Assembly (NCBI RefSeq): GCF_009827435.1
Contig: NZ_WTYM01000058.1
Coordinates: forward strand, 1-64,000
Origin: Croceibacterium salegens
GTDB taxonomy: Bacteria > Pseudomonadota > Alphaproteobacteria > Sphingomonadales > Sphingomonadaceae
Reading direction: 5' to 3'
DNA: 64,000 bases
This document shows positions 1 to 9,276 of the stretch, in pieces. The translations under genes and the position numbers were made by a program. The notes under the pieces were generated by a model that saw nothing but the letters and a program-made list of their open reading frames with translations, had not been told where the DNA came from and searched no databases. The stretch's first letter is position 1. Every line of letters begins with the position of its first letter.

Positions 1-560
1 GACATTTGCCATGAGACCGAGCGGCACTAGTGGAACAGGTTCGGTCCGCTATTCGCTGCCGACATCCGCCATTAGCGGGTCAGTCGGATGCGAGGCTTCC
101 GCCAGTGGCGCTGGCAGCTCGATGAGATGTACGTGAAGCTGGGAGGCGAGATGGTCTACCTGCGGCAGGCGGTCGACCAGCAAGGTGAAATCCCCCAGAG
201 AGTTACGTCACCAAGACAAGAGACAAGTCCGCATTGCTGACCTTCATGAAGAAGGCGCTGAAGCGCCACGGCTCACCCGAGGCGATCACCACCGATGGTC
301 TGCGTTCGTACAAGGCGGCGATGAGCGATTGCGGCAATGCCGACAAGCAGGAGGTCGGCTGCTGGGCAAATAACCGGATCGAGAACTCGCACTTGTCGTT
401 CCGAAGTCGGGAAGGAGCCATGCTGCGGTTCAGGCGAATGAAGAGCCTGCAGAAGTTCGTCTCACTCCACGCCAACGTCCACAACCACTTCAACGCAGAA
501 CACCACCTCGTCGACAGACAGACTTACAAGACCCGCTGCTCGGCCGCACTGGCCGAGTAG
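1..560 (+). pseudogene. Decayed IS6-family transposase, 5' end outside the window
   Basis: The reading frame from base 1 gives residues typical of IS6/IS26-type DDE transposases: HET.RH then WNRFGPLFAADIR, RMRGFRQWRWQLDEMYVKL, and after a frame change SYVTKTRDKSALLTFMKKALKRHG, TDGLRSY, NRIENSH, HANVHNHFN. All three catalytic acids can be seen (D of LDEMY, D of TDGLRS, E of NRIENSH), but the gene is dead. There are in-frame TAG stops at 28-30 (where family members have W) and 73-75, a frameshift in the C-run near 190-198, and an early TAG at 558-560. The N-terminal helix-turn-helix lies outside the window. No terminal inverted repeat was recognised beyond the 3' end. Confidence 0.85.
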
Positions 561-852
561 CAGAGCCCCATGGCTAAGGCTTGTTGGAGCAGAGGAGAGA
601 TCTGCCAATCGGAGACGAGTTGCGATCAAACTGACAGCCTCCTTGGACTCTTCCGAAGTTCGTTCGGTCATGGAGAGTCTCGTGGACTGGAACACCATCA
701 CCCAAAACCCCCTCGGCTCATACGGTCCAGGCGCCACCTGTGCTATCATCCGCGATTCAACGTACGCACAAATGCTTCATTTGCGGCGGAACTCGAATGC
801 ATATCGTCGGACGAGCGATCGCCCCTTTCCTAAGCTGGACATTCTCCATTCG
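561..852. other. Intergenic stretch, no gene recognised
   Basis: About 290 bases between the dead transposase and the 3' end of the aldose epimerase gene. Open frames here give no recognisable protein and have no good ribosome binding site. It may be decayed flank of the insertion element. Confidence 0.5.
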
Positions 853-1983
853 CTAAAGTGTAACCCAGAAGCGATAGACGATCCTGTTCTCGTAGCTCTC
901 GCCGGGATCGAGCCGAGCCGAGCCGAAGTTCGGCTTGTTGGGCGTGTCGGGAAAGACTTGCGGTTCGAGGCACAGAGCGTCACCCATGCGGTAAATCGTG
1001 CCGCCCTTGCCCGTCACCGTGCCGTCGAGGAAATTGCCGGTATAGAACTGCACACCGGGCTGGTTGGAAAGCACTTCCATGACCCGCCCGCTGTCAGGGT
1101 CTTCCATTCGCGCCAGCAACTGTTCGCCCGGCACCGGGGCGCGGCTGACCACCCAGTTGTGATCGTAGCCGCGGCCGAAGCGCATCTGCTCGTCCTTGCC
1201 GTCGCGGATACGGTTGCCGATCCGCATCGGCGCGCGGAAGTCGAACGGCGTGCCGGAAACGGAACGGAACTCCCCGGTCGGGATGAGGTTCGCGTCGACC
1301 GGCGTGTAGCTGTCTGCCGGGATGGTCAGCACCTGGTCGAGGATCGACACGCCCGAGGCGGCGCCGGCGAGATTGAAATAGGAATGGTTGGTCAGGTTGA
1401 CGATGGTCGGCTTGCTGGTGGTCGCGCGATAGGTGATGCGGACCTCGTTGGTCTCGGTCAGCGCATAGGTCGCACTCACCGACAGCGCGCCGGGATAGCC
1501 CTCTTCCCCGTCGGCGCTGACATAGGTCAGGGTCACGCTCGCCATGTCCGCGCCGCCGCTCACCTCCGCGATCGTCCACAGCCGCTTGTCGAAGCCCTCA
1601 AGCCCGCCGTGGAGCGCGTTGGGCCCGTCATTGAGAGCGAGCTGGTAGGTCTCGCCGTCCAGGGTGAAGCGGCCTTCGGCGATGCGGTTGGCATAGCGGC
1701 CGACCGAGGCCCCGAAATAGTTCGGCGCTTCGAGATAGCCCTCGATCCCGTCATAGCCGAGCACGACATCGGCCACGCCGTCCCTCCCCGGAGCGTCGAG
1801 CTGCTGCAGGATTGCGCCCCAGGCAATCACTCTCAGCTTCATCCCGCTGCCATTGGTCAGCACGACCGCCTCGACCGCCGTCCCGTCGGGCAGGGTGCCG
1901 AAAGTCTCGCGGCTCGCCTCGGCGGCGAATGCGGGGGTAGCGCAGGCCGCCAGCAGGGCGACAAGTGTAATCGGGCCTCTCAT
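853..1983 (-). CDS. galM: Exported aldose 1-epimerase (mutarotase)
   Basis: 376 aa. It interconverts alpha and beta anomers of aldoses such as galactose or arabinose. The N-terminus has a short export signal: it can be cut after AFA (about residue 20), or Cys14 in LAAC could act as a lipobox, so the protein is periplasmic or lipid-anchored. Family motifs are present: NDGPNALHGG with the catalytic His, TNHSYFNLAG with the second His, and LCLEPQ with the general-base Glu. It is the last gene of the leftward sugar operon; its ATG overlaps the regulator's stop by 4 bases. Periplasmic epimerisation would feed the anomer preferred by the permease or dehydrogenase. Confidence 0.9.
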   Translation of the reverse strand: MRGPITLVALLAACATPAFAAEASRETFGTLPDGTAVEAVVLTNGSGMKLRVIAWGAILQQLDAPGRDGVADVVLGYDGIEGYLEAPNYFGASVGRYANRIAEGRFTLDGETYQLALNDGPNALHGGLEGFDKRLWTIAEVSGGADMASVTLTYVSADGEEGYPGALSVSATYALTETNEVRITYRATTSKPTIVNLTNHSYFNLAGAASGVSILDQVLTIPADSYTPVDANLIPTGEFRSVSGTPFDFRAPMRIGNRIRDGKDEQMRFGRGYDHNWVVSRAPVPGEQLLARMEDPDSGRVMEVLSNQPGVQFYTGNFLDGTVTGKGGTIYRMGDALCLEPQVFPDTPNKPNFGSARLDPGESYENRIVYRFWVTL

Positions 1984-2720
1984 GATCTGGGATCCTCCAT
2001 GTTTATATTGGGCATGTCTGCCAGGGCGAGCCGCAGCAGTTCTTCCATTGCCTTGCGCGCACGCGCGGGTTTGCGGCTCGCGATCGCGTCGCGCAGCGCC
2101 TCATGCTCGGGCAGCGGATCGCGCGGCTGTTTATGGAAACGCTGCTTGAAGCGCGTGGTCCATTGCACCGCCGCCGCGACCGAAGTGGCCAGCGAGGCGA
2201 GCGCCTCGTTGCGGGTCGCATCGAGCAGTGCGGTGTGGAAATCGTGGTCGGCCGCCTGCCCCTCGGCGCTGGCGAGGCCGTGGCGGCGCATGCCGGAGAG
2301 CCCCTCGTCCATCCGTGCGAGGTCATCCGCATAGTGGCGAGTGGCGGCGAGTTCGGCGGCGGCCGGTTCGATCACCCCGCGCAGTTCGAACAGGTCGCGA
2401 ATGAAGCGCTCGTCCGGCGTGCCGGAGAACATCCATTCGAGCATGTCGGGGTCGAGCAGGTTCCAGCGCCGCCTGGGCGTGACATGCGTGCCCGCCTTGG
2501 GCCGGCTTTCGAGCAGGCCCTTGGCGGTGAGGATGCGCATGGCCTCGCGATAGGCGGTGCGCGAGACGCCGAGGGCCTCCGACTGCTCGATCTCCCCGCC
2601 GAAGGCCTCGCCGGGCTCATGCTCGCCCGAAAGGATCGCGATTCCGATTTGCCGGGCGAGCGCCTGGTGGATGCGCAGGTTCCGGCCCTTCCCGGCCGTT
2701 GCGCCCGCGCCCAACTTCAC
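1980..2720 (-). CDS. GntR/FadR-family transcriptional regulator (FCD domain)
   Basis: 246 aa. An N-terminal winged helix (about residues 15-80, with SEALGVSRTAYREAMRILTAKGLLESRPKAGTHV) is followed by an all-helical FCD effector domain (about 95-235) with the usual FELRGVIEPAAAELAA start and His residues (HDFHTALLDA, PEHEALRDAI) that bind metal or ligand in this family. It sits inside the operon it probably controls, overlapping both neighbours by 4 bases. The ligand is probably a sugar acid or 2-keto-3-deoxy acid of the pathway (inference). The palindrome at 6436-6457 is a candidate operator. Confidence 0.88.
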   Translation of the reverse strand: MKLGAGATAGKGRNLRIHQALARQIGIAILSGEHEPGEAFGGEIEQSEALGVSRTAYREAMRILTAKGLLESRPKAGTHVTPRRRWNLLDPDMLEWMFSGTPDERFIRDLFELRGVIEPAAAELAATRHYADDLARMDEGLSGMRRHGLASAEGQAADHDFHTALLDATRNEALASLATSVAAAVQWTTRFKQRFHKQPRDPLPEHEALRDAIASRKPARARKAMEELLRLALADMPNINMEDPRS

Positions 2721-3649
2721 GCCGTTTCCTCGAACTGCTCGACCGGCACGACCTGGCCCAGCGTCAGTGCCTGTTCGACCAGTTGCAGCGGGGTCAGGTC
2801 GATCTCGCTCTCCCCGGCGTGAATCAGCTCGGCGAAACGGGCATAGAGCGCGCGATATTCGGCCTCTGGCGGCAGTTCGACCGGCTTTCCGTCAAGCGCC
2901 AGCCGGTTGCCGCCATGCGAGAGCAGTATGCTGCCCTGGTCCGTTTCGATCGCTATATCCCAGCTTTGCGGGCCGGTCTGGCGGAAGTCGAATTCGGCGG
3001 CGATCGGCAGGCCAGCCCGCCCCTCCAGCCGCAGGATCGCAGCGATCGGCGTGGCGCAATTGGCGGGAACGGAAAGTTCGGCCTCGGTAACCGCAAGCGG
3101 GCCCGGCAGGATCGCGGTCAGGATCGAGAGCGCATTGATCGCCGGATCGAACACGCCGAAGCCGCCCTCCCGCCAGATCCACTCCTGCCCCGGGTGCCAG
3201 ACGCAAACGTCTTCTTTCCATGTCACCGTGATCGAGCTGATCGCCTTGCCGCGCAGCCAGTCGCGCGCGGCGGCTACGCCCGCAGCCTCCTGCGAATGCC
3301 AGGCGGTGAACAGGGTGATGCCCGCCTGCCAGGCCAACTGCACCAGTTCCTCCGCCTCGGCGAGGTTGGCGCAGGGCGGCTTTTCGAGCAGGATATGGCG
3401 CCCGGCGGCAATGGCTTCGCGCGCGGCCGCAGCGCGGTATCGCGGTGGCATGCAGAGCGCGACGGCGGCAATGTTCGGCTGCGCGGCAAGCATTGCGGCA
3501 AGATCGGGATAGCAGGGCAGGCCCTCTGCCTGTGCAACCGGATCGGCCACGGCAGCAAGCGCCAGGCCCTCCGTCGCGGCGATCGCGGCGACATGCTGGT
3601 CGTGCGCGATCTTGCCGAATCCGACGATCCCGAGCGCGATCTCGTTCAC
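2717..3649 (-). CDS. Gfo/Idh/MocA-family sugar 1-dehydrogenase (D-galactose / L-arabinose type)
   Basis: 310 aa, the length of the Azospirillum L-arabinose 1-dehydrogenase and Pseudomonas D-galactose 1-dehydrogenase. A Rossmann domain opens with GIVGFGKIAHDQH, and the catalytic LLEKPP motif with its Lys is near residue 93. The expected reaction is NAD(P)-dependent oxidation of the pyranose to the 1,4- or 1,5-lactone. It overlaps the FAH-family gene and the regulator gene by 4 bases each. Galactose versus arabinose preference cannot be decided by reading, as known members accept both. Confidence 0.8.
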   Translation of the reverse strand: MNEIALGIVGFGKIAHDQHVAAIAATEGLALAAVADPVAQAEGLPCYPDLAAMLAAQPNIAAVALCMPPRYRAAAAREAIAAGRHILLEKPPCANLAEAEELVQLAWQAGITLFTAWHSQEAAGVAAARDWLRGKAISSITVTWKEDVCVWHPGQEWIWREGGFGVFDPAINALSILTAILPGPLAVTEAELSVPANCATPIAAILRLEGRAGLPIAAEFDFRQTGPQSWDIAIETDQGSILLSHGGNRLALDGKPVELPPEAEYRALYARFAELIHAGESEIDLTPLQLVEQALTLGQVVPVEQFEETA

Positions 3650-4632
3650 AGCGCGCGCACCTCCACGAGGCCCGTCCCAGCCTTCTGCGCCAACCGGTTG
3701 CGCAGCGGCAGGCGGAAGCAGTTGGCGGCAATCTCGAACTCGTCACCCGGCCGGGTTTCGATCCCGTCGGCGAAGCTGGCGGTCGCCGTGCCGAAGAAAT
3801 GGACATGGACGTCGCCCGGACGGCGGAAGCGGGCATATTTGAAATGGTGGTGTTCGAGATTGGCAAGGCTGTGGGTCATGTTCGCCTCGCCGGTGGCGAA
3901 GGGCTTCTCCCACAGCACCGCGCCCCCGCGCAGGATGCGGCTGGTGCCGCGCACATCGGCCGGCAATTCGCCAAGCAGCAATTCAGCGCCCAGCGCCGCG
4001 CGGCGCAGCTTCGAATGGGCCAACCAGAGATAATTCTCGCGCTCGATGACATGATCGGAGAATTCATTGCCGAGCGCATAGCCGAGCCGCAGCACCGCGC
4101 CGTCATCCGCGATCCAGTAGATTCCGGCGACTTCGGGCTCCTCGCCGCCATCCTGCGCAAAGGCGGGCATGGCGAGCTCTTCGCCTGCCGCAGCGAGAAT
4201 GCTGCCGTCGCCCTTGTAGAACCATTCGGGCTGGACCCCGGCTTCGCCCGGCGCGGGCTTGCCGCCCGCCTCGCCCATCAGGAACATCCGCATGGAATCG
4301 GTCGCCTGCCCGGCGGCGGCGGCCTTGTGCATCCGGTCGCGGCCTTCAGCCGATCCGAGATGGGTCAGCCCGGTTCCGCTGACGGTGACATGGGCGGGAT
4401 CGGGATGGTCGACCGGAAGCAGCAGGCTGACAGCCGCGAGATCGACCGCCTCACCCGCACGCTCCCCGGCGAGTGCAGCGAGTGCCGTCCCCTCCGCCAG
4501 CGCCTGCTGTGCCAATTCAAGCGTCGTCTCTGCCCCGCCTACTGCGCGCGCAGTGCCCTCGGCATCGAGCGCAGCCAGTCCGCGCACACCGCCGCGTTCG
4601 AACTGTACCAGTGAAACCATGTCCGCTGCCAT
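3646..4632 (-). CDS. Fumarylacetoacetate-hydrolase superfamily protein, AraD1/GguC type
   Basis: 328 aa. The C-terminal part (about 120-310) has FAH-fold features: GTGLTHLG, an acidic metal site around residues 200-225 (GNEFSDHVIERENYLWLAHSK) and GDVHVHFFGT. Proteins of this AraD1/GguC group accompany sugar-acid operons. A related archaeal FAH enzyme dehydrates 2-keto-3-deoxy-D-arabonate to 2,5-dioxopentanoate, so 2-keto-3-deoxy-L-arabonate dehydratase is the likeliest role here. A lactone- or diketo-acid-hydrolysing role is possible. It is the second gene of the operon, 7 bases after the dehydratase, and overlaps the dehydrogenase gene by 4. Confidence 0.65.
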   Translation of the reverse strand: MAADMVSLVQFERGGVRGLAALDAEGTARAVGGAETTLELAQQALAEGTALAALAGERAGEAVDLAAVSLLLPVDHPDPAHVTVSGTGLTHLGSAEGRDRMHKAAAAGQATDSMRMFLMGEAGGKPAPGEAGVQPEWFYKGDGSILAAAGEELAMPAFAQDGGEEPEVAGIYWIADDGAVLRLGYALGNEFSDHVIERENYLWLAHSKLRRAALGAELLLGELPADVRGTSRILRGGAVLWEKPFATGEANMTHSLANLEHHHFKYARFRRPGDVHVHFFGTATASFADGIETRPGDEFEIAANCFRLPLRNRLAQKAGTGLVEVRAL

Positions 4633-4639
4633 TTCCGCC

Positions 4640-6436
4640 TCAGTGATTGTCGCGCGGCAGCCCGCGCGTCTGCGCGATGCGCTGGAACGCCTCGCTGCCT
4701 TCGAGAATGCCGCCGGTGCCGAGCTGGCCGGTCAGCCCGCGCTGGATCGCCTGCCAGGGTGTCTGCGCCTCGGGATAGGCATAGCCGCCTGCCGCTTCGA
4801 GTTCGGCCCGGCGGCGTTCCAGTTCTGCGTCATCCATCAGTGCGTCGACCGTCCCCTTGCCGAGATCGATCCGCAGCCGGTCGCCGGTCTTGAGCAGCGC
4901 CAGCCCGCCGCCGACCGCGGCTTCGGGCGAGATGTTGAGGATCGAGGGGCTGCCCGAAGTGCCCGACTGCCGCCCGTCGCCGAGGCAGGGCAGCTCGCGC
5001 ACGCCTTCGCGCAACAGATAAGCCGGCGCGCGCATGTTCACCACTTCGGCCCCGCCGGGATAGCCGACCGGCCCCGCCCCGCGCATCACCAGCAGGGTCC
5101 GCTCGTCAATGCCAAGCGCGGGATCGTCGATCCTTGCGTGATAGTCTTCCGGTCCGTCGAACACCACGACCCGTCCCTCGAAGGCCTCGGGATCGTCGGG
5201 ATCAGAGAGATAGCGCGCGCGAAAGGCCTCGGAGATCACGCTGGTCTTCATCACGGCGCTGTCGAACAGATTGCCGGACAGGACGATGAAGCCCGCATCG
5301 GGCTTGAGCGGGTCTTCGAAGGGCCGGATGACCTTGTCGTCCTCGATCGTCGCGCCGCGGCAATTCTCGCCCAGGCAGGTGCCCGTCACGGTCAGCGCAT
5401 CCTCGTGGATCAGCCCTGCGCCCATCAGCTGCGCGACCACGGCGGGAACGCCGCCGGCATGATAGTAATCCTCGCCCAGATACTCGCCGGCGGGCTGGAG
5501 ATTGACCAGCAAGGGAACCTTGTGGCCATGCGTCTGCCAGTCGCGAATATCGAGTTCGACGCCCATGTGGCGGGCAATCGCCGAAAGATGGATCGGAGCA
5601 TTGGTCGAACCGCCGATCGCCGAATTCACCGCAATCGCATTGAGGAATGACTCGCGGGTCATGATATCCGAGGGCTTGAGGTCCTCGCGCACCATTTCCA
5701 CGATCCGCCTGCCGGTGTGATAGGCACATTCCTGCCGGTCGCGATAGGGCGCCGGGATCGCCGCCGAGCCGGGCAGCGACATGCCGAGCGCCTCGGTCAG
5801 GCTGTTCATCGTCGTCGCCGTGCCCATGGTGTTGCAATAGCCGGTCGAAGGCGCAGAGCTGGCGACCAGCTTGATGAAGCCGGTCTCGTCGATCTCGCCC
5901 CGGCTGAGCATCTCGCGCGCCTTCCACACGATCGTGCCCGATCCGGTCCGCTCGCCCTTGTGCCAGCCGTTGAGCATCGGCCCGACCGAGAGCGCGATGG
6001 CGGGGATGTTCACTGCCGCCGCCGCCATCAGGCAGGCGGGCGTGGTCTTGTCGCAGCCGATGGTGAGCACCGTCCCGTCGATCGGATAGCCGTAAAGCAC
6101 TTCGACCAGCGCGAGGAAGGCAAGGTTGCGGTCGAGCGCCGCGGTCGGGCGCTTGCCGGTTTCCTGGATCGGGTGGACCGGGAATTCGAGCGCCACCCCG
6201 CCCGCTTCGCGAATCCCCTCGCGCAGCCGCTCGGCCAGCACGAGGTGGTGGCGGTTGCAGGGCGACAAATCGCTGCCGGTCTGGGCGATCCCGATCACCG
6301 GCCGGCCCGAGCGCAGTTCTTCCAGGCTGATGCCGAAATTGAGGTACCGCTCGAGATAGAGCGCGGTCATGTCGACATTCGCCGGGTTATCGAACCAGGC
6401 GGTGGAGCGCAGTTTCCTGTCCGGTGTTGACGGCAT
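4640..6436 (-). CDS. IlvD/Edd-family sugar-acid dehydratase (arabonate/xylonate/galactonate type)
   Basis: 598 aa, the length of bacterial L-arabonate and D-xylonate dehydratases. It dehydrates an aldonic acid to the 2-keto-3-deoxy acid with a [2Fe-2S] cluster and Mg2+. The three cluster cysteines of this subfamily are visible: Cys60 ([11 protein letters not shown]), Cys128 ([11 protein letters not shown]) and Cys201 ([11 protein letters not shown]). The [16 protein letters not shown] segment near the C-terminus holds the Ser that serves as base in the family. It is the first gene of the leftward operon and its start abuts the palindrome at 6436-6457. Substrate among arabonate, galactonate and xylonate is not resolvable by eye. 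Confidence 0.85.
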   Translation of the reverse strand: MPSTPDRKLRSTAWFDNPANVDMTALYLERYLNFGISLEELRSGRPVIGIAQTGSDLSPCNRHHLVLAERLREGIREAGGVALEFPVHPIQETGKRPTAALDRNLAFLALVEVLYGYPIDGTVLTIGCDKTTPACLMAAAAVNIPAIALSVGPMLNGWHKGERTGSGTIVWKAREMLSRGEIDETGFIKLVASSAPSTGYCNTMGTATTMNSLTEALGMSLPGSAAIPAPYRDRQECAYHTGRRIVEMVREDLKPSDIMTRESFLNAIAVNSAIGGSTNAPIHLSAIARHMGVELDIRDWQTHGHKVPLLVNLQPAGEYLGEDYYHAGGVPAVVAQLMGAGLIHEDALTVTGTCLGENCRGATIEDDKVIRPFEDPLKPDAGFIVLSGNLFDSAVMKTSVISEAFRARYLSDPDDPEAFEGRVVVFDGPEDYHARIDDPALGIDERTLLVMRGAGPVGYPGGAEVVNMRAPAYLLREGVRELPCLGDGRQSGTSGSPSILNISPEAAVGGGLALLKTGDRLRIDLGKGTVDALMDDAELERRRAELEAAGGYAYPEAQTPWQAIQRGLTGQLGTGGILEGSEAFQRIAQTRGLPRDNH

Positions 6437-6457
6437 ATGAGCTCAGATATACTCATA
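6436..6457. promoter_or_regulatory. Candidate operator in the divergent promoter region
   Basis: A 6-base inverted repeat TATGAG / CTCATA (6436-6441 and 6452-6457) separated by 10 bases, with a second perfect palindrome TGAGCTCA at 6438-6445. It lies in the only gap between the two divergent sugar operons, which encode a GntR/FadR regulator, so it is a plausible binding site for that protein. The assignment is positional inference. Confidence 0.4.
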
Positions 6458-6489
6458 CAAAAAGATAGGCAACCGTGGAGGGGAAGCGC

Positions 6490-7779
6490 GTGACGCAATC
6501 GGGATCGGCCGCACCGGCACCATACGGCAGGGCGCTCGCGCTGCTCGCCAGCCTGTTCTTCATGTGGGGCTTCATCACGGTCATCAACAACACGCTGCTG
6601 CCGCACCTGCGGAGCGTGTTCGAGCTCAGCTACTTCCAGACCACACTGATCGAATCGACCTGGTTCATCGGTTATCTCGTCGCCTCCATCCCGGCGGCGA
6701 AGCTGATCGAAAAGATCGGTTACCAGCGCGCGCTCGTGACCGGGCTGGCGGTCATGACCCTGGGATCATTGATGATGGTTCCGGCGGCGCGCCTCCCTTC
6801 TTACGAGATCACGCTGGTCGCGCTGTTCACCGTCGCCTGCGGGATCGCGTTGCTGCAGGTCGCCGCCAATCCCTATGTCGCGGTGATCGGCCCGCCCGAA
6901 AGCTCCGAATCCCGGCTCACGCTCGTTCAGGCCTTCAATACCACCGGGGACGTGCTGGCGATTGTTTTCGGCAAATATTTGATCCTCAGCCGCACAACCG
7001 GCGGGACCACGCTCGAAGGCACCCAGCTGACCTATGCCGAACGGATGGCCGACGCACAGGCGACCCAATTGCCATACCTGATTGTCGCGGGCGTCCTCGC
7101 CGTGCTGGCGGTGATGATCGCGCGCGCCAACCTCCCCGCGCTGAGCGATGCCACCCTCCGCCACAATGCCGAGGAACGCAAGAAGCACTCGCTGTGGAGC
7201 CATCGCAATCTGGTGTTCGGCTGCGGCGCGATCGCGCTGTGCGTCTATGCCGAGATCGGGGTCTCGAGCCTGTTCATCAATTTCGCCTCTCAGCCCGACG
7301 TCGCCAATATCACCCATGAGGATGCCGCCTTCTACCTTGCCTTCTTCTGGGGCGGGATGATGGTCGGGCGCTTCGCCGGGGCCTTCCTGATGCGCGGCAT
7401 AGCGCCGGAAAAGGTGCTGGCGGCATTCGCGCTGGGGGCCGCGCTATGTGCGCTGGTCGCCGTCTTCGCCAGCGGACCGGTCGCAATGTATGCGCTGATG
7501 GCGATCGGCCTGTTCATCTCGATCATGTTTCCGACCATCTTCGCACTCTCGATCCGCGGGCTCGGCCCGCTGACCGAGGAAGGATCGGGCCTGCTGATTA
7601 TGGCGATTGCCGGCGGTGCGCTGGTGTTCATCCAGGGCCGGGTGGCGGACAGCTATGGCCTCAACTGGGGCTTCCTGATCACCGCCGCCTGCTGCCTCTA
7701 CGTGCTGTTCTTCGCGCTGTGGGGATCGAAGCCGACCAATGCCCTGCCGCCCGAAGAGCTGCAGCCGGCCCCGGAGTGA
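6490..7779 (+). CDS. FucP-like MFS sugar permease
   Basis: 429 aa, twelve predicted membrane helices, related to the L-fucose/glucose-galactose H+ symporters: early FFMWGFITVINNTLLPHLR, ESTWFIGYLVASIPAAKLIEKIGYQ, and AANPYVAVIGP in helix 4. It probably brings the monosaccharide across the inner membrane. The GTG at 6490 is preferred because GGAGGGG lies 6-12 bases upstream; an in-frame GTG at 6475 would add five residues and has no such site. It heads the rightward operon, and its stop overlaps the kinase start (GTGA). Confidence 0.85.
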   Translation: MTQSGSAAPAPYGRALALLASLFFMWGFITVINNTLLPHLRSVFELSYFQTTLIESTWFIGYLVASIPAAKLIEKIGYQRALVTGLAVMTLGSLMMVPAARLPSYEITLVALFTVACGIALLQVAANPYVAVIGPPESSESRLTLVQAFNTTGDVLAIVFGKYLILSRTTGGTTLEGTQLTYAERMADAQATQLPYLIVAGVLAVLAVMIARANLPALSDATLRHNAEERKKHSLWSHRNLVFGCGAIALCVYAEIGVSSLFINFASQPDVANITHEDAAFYLAFFWGGMMVGRFAGAFLMRGIAPEKVLAAFALGAALCALVAVFASGPVAMYALMAIGLFISIMFPTIFALSIRGLGPLTEEGSGLLIMAIAGGALVFIQGRVADSYGLNWGFLITAACCLYVLFFALWGSKPTNALPPEELQPAPE

Positions 7780-8645
7780 GCGGGGAAACCATCCTTGGCG
7801 ATTGGGGCGGTAGTCATTTGCGGCTCTGGCTGCGCGCGGGCGGCAAGGTTGTCGAGCGGCGTGACGGGCCTGGAATTGCCGGGCTGGCGGACAGCGAACT
7901 CGCCTTGGTTGAAGCGGTCGAAGGATGGGACGCCGCCAGAATTGTCCTTTGCGGTATGGCCGGGTCGCGCGCCGGCTTGCGGGAGGTGCCCTATCTCGAA
8001 TGCCCCGCGACGTCCGAGGCCTGGAAGGCCGGCCTGGTCGAGATACAGCTGGCAGGCCTGTCGGTCGCGATTGCGCCCGGCGTTTGCTGCCGCGACGAGA
8101 AGGGGCGACCGGACGTCATGCGCGGCGAGGAGACGCAGGTCTTCGGCGCGCTCGGTTTCGATCCGGACCTGGCGAGGGGCGAGCCTCTCTTCGTCCTGCC
8201 CGGCACCCACAGCAAGTGGGCCAAAGTCAAGGACGGCCGGATCGCGTCATTCCGCACTTTCATCACGGGCGAGATGTTTGCGCTGCTTGCAGGATCGAGC
8301 CTGCTTTCCGCCGGCAAGGACCCGGCCGGCGAAGCGGAAGGCTTCGCCGCCGGACTGGCGCGCGCGGCAGACATGGCAAGCGCGATGTCGAGCCTGTTCG
8401 AGGCCCGCGCCGCGCAATTTTGCGACGGCAGGACCGCCGGCTGGGCACGCGGCTTTCTCTCGGGCCTGCTGATCGGCGGCGAAGTGCGTGAACTGGCCCC
8501 TGCGCAGCGACAGGTGGTGATTGTCGGCGAGCCCGAGCTCGCCACACGCTATTCCGCTGCACTGGCCTATTTCGGGATCGAGTCCCGTACCCTGGATGGG
8601 GAGCTTTGCGCGATGGCCGGACTGGAGTTGCTCGATGACGATTGA
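7776..8645 (+). CDS. dgoK: 2-dehydro-3-deoxygalactonokinase
   Basis: 289 aa from a GTG overlapping the permease stop by 4 bases. It phosphorylates 2-keto-3-deoxy-D-galactonate at C6 in the De Ley-Doudoroff pathway. The ASKHA-type phosphate loop ILGDWGGSHLRLWL is at the N-terminus, and the DgoK signature VLPGTHSKWAKV and FITGEMFALL are in the middle. The following aldolase gene overlaps by 11 bases, so kinase and aldolase are translationally coupled and act in sequence. The length fits the family. Confidence 0.88.
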   Translation: MSGETILGDWGGSHLRLWLRAGGKVVERRDGPGIAGLADSELALVEAVEGWDAARIVLCGMAGSRAGLREVPYLECPATSEAWKAGLVEIQLAGLSVAIAPGVCCRDEKGRPDVMRGEETQVFGALGFDPDLARGEPLFVLPGTHSKWAKVKDGRIASFRTFITGEMFALLAGSSLLSAGKDPAGEAEGFAAGLARAADMASAMSSLFEARAAQFCDGRTAGWARGFLSGLLIGGEVRELAPAQRQVVIVGEPELATRYSAALAYFGIESRTLDGELCAMAGLELLDDD

Positions 8646-9258
8646 CCAATTGCTCGCAGGCGGCGCACCGCCGGTGGTCGCGATCCTGCGCGGCGTGCGA
8701 CCGGGTGAAGTAACCGCGATCGGCGCGGCGCTGATCGCAGCCGGCATTCGCATGATCGAGGTCCCGCTCAATTCGCCCGAACCCTTCGCCTCGATCGCCG
8801 CGCTGCAGGACGCCTTTGGTGACCGCGCCCTGACCGGCGCCGGGACCGTTTTGGATGTTCCCTCGGTCGATCGGCTCGCCGACACAGGCGCCGGGCTGTT
8901 GGTGGCCCCGAACACCGATCCGCAGGTGATCGCCCGCGGCGCCCAGCGCGGGCTCGATTTGATGCCCGGCTTCATGACCCCGAGCGAGGCGTTCGCCGCA
9001 ATTGCGGCGGGGGCCCGGCGGCTCAAGCTGTTCCCCGCCTTCACGCTCGGGCCTGCATACGTGGGAGCGATCCGTGACGTGCTGCCGCCCGAAGTCGGCG
9101 TCTGGGCCGTGGGCGGGGTGGACGCGGGCAATATCCGGGAGTGGCCGGCTGCAGGCGCCGAAGGCGTTGCGCTGGGCAGTTCGCTCTACCGCCCCGGCCA
9201 CAGCGCGGCCGAGGTTCGCGAGCGAGCGGAACAAATCGTCGCCGCACTGGCCGGCTGA
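8635..9258 (+). CDS. dgoA: 2-dehydro-3-deoxy-6-phosphogalactonate aldolase
   Basis: 207 aa, class I (Schiff-base) KDPG/KDPGal aldolase fold. It splits KDPGal to pyruvate and glyceraldehyde 3-phosphate. VAILRGVRP and IEVPLNSPEPF are characteristic of DgoA rather than Eda. Glu42 and the Schiff-base Lys131 (RRLKLFPA) are in place, as is GAGTVL. The ATG is inside the end of dgoK (11-base overlap). Its pairing with dgoK supports D-galactonate rather than gluconate as the source. Confidence 0.9.
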   Translation: MTIDQLLAGGAPPVVAILRGVRPGEVTAIGAALIAAGIRMIEVPLNSPEPFASIAALQDAFGDRALTGAGTVLDVPSVDRLADTGAGLLVAPNTDPQVIARGAQRGLDLMPGFMTPSEAFAAIAAGARRLKLFPAFTLGPAYVGAIRDVLPPEVGVWAVGGVDAGNIREWPAAGAEGVALGSSLYRPGHSAAEVRERAEQIVAALAG

Positions 9259-9276
9259 TACGGGAAAGGACATGCG

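Noticed and set aside
643-2334. 563-codon plus-strand frame over the aldose epimerase gene
   Set aside because: It is the antisense shadow of the epimerase and regulator genes; it has no motifs, and the minus-strand proteins are clear family members.
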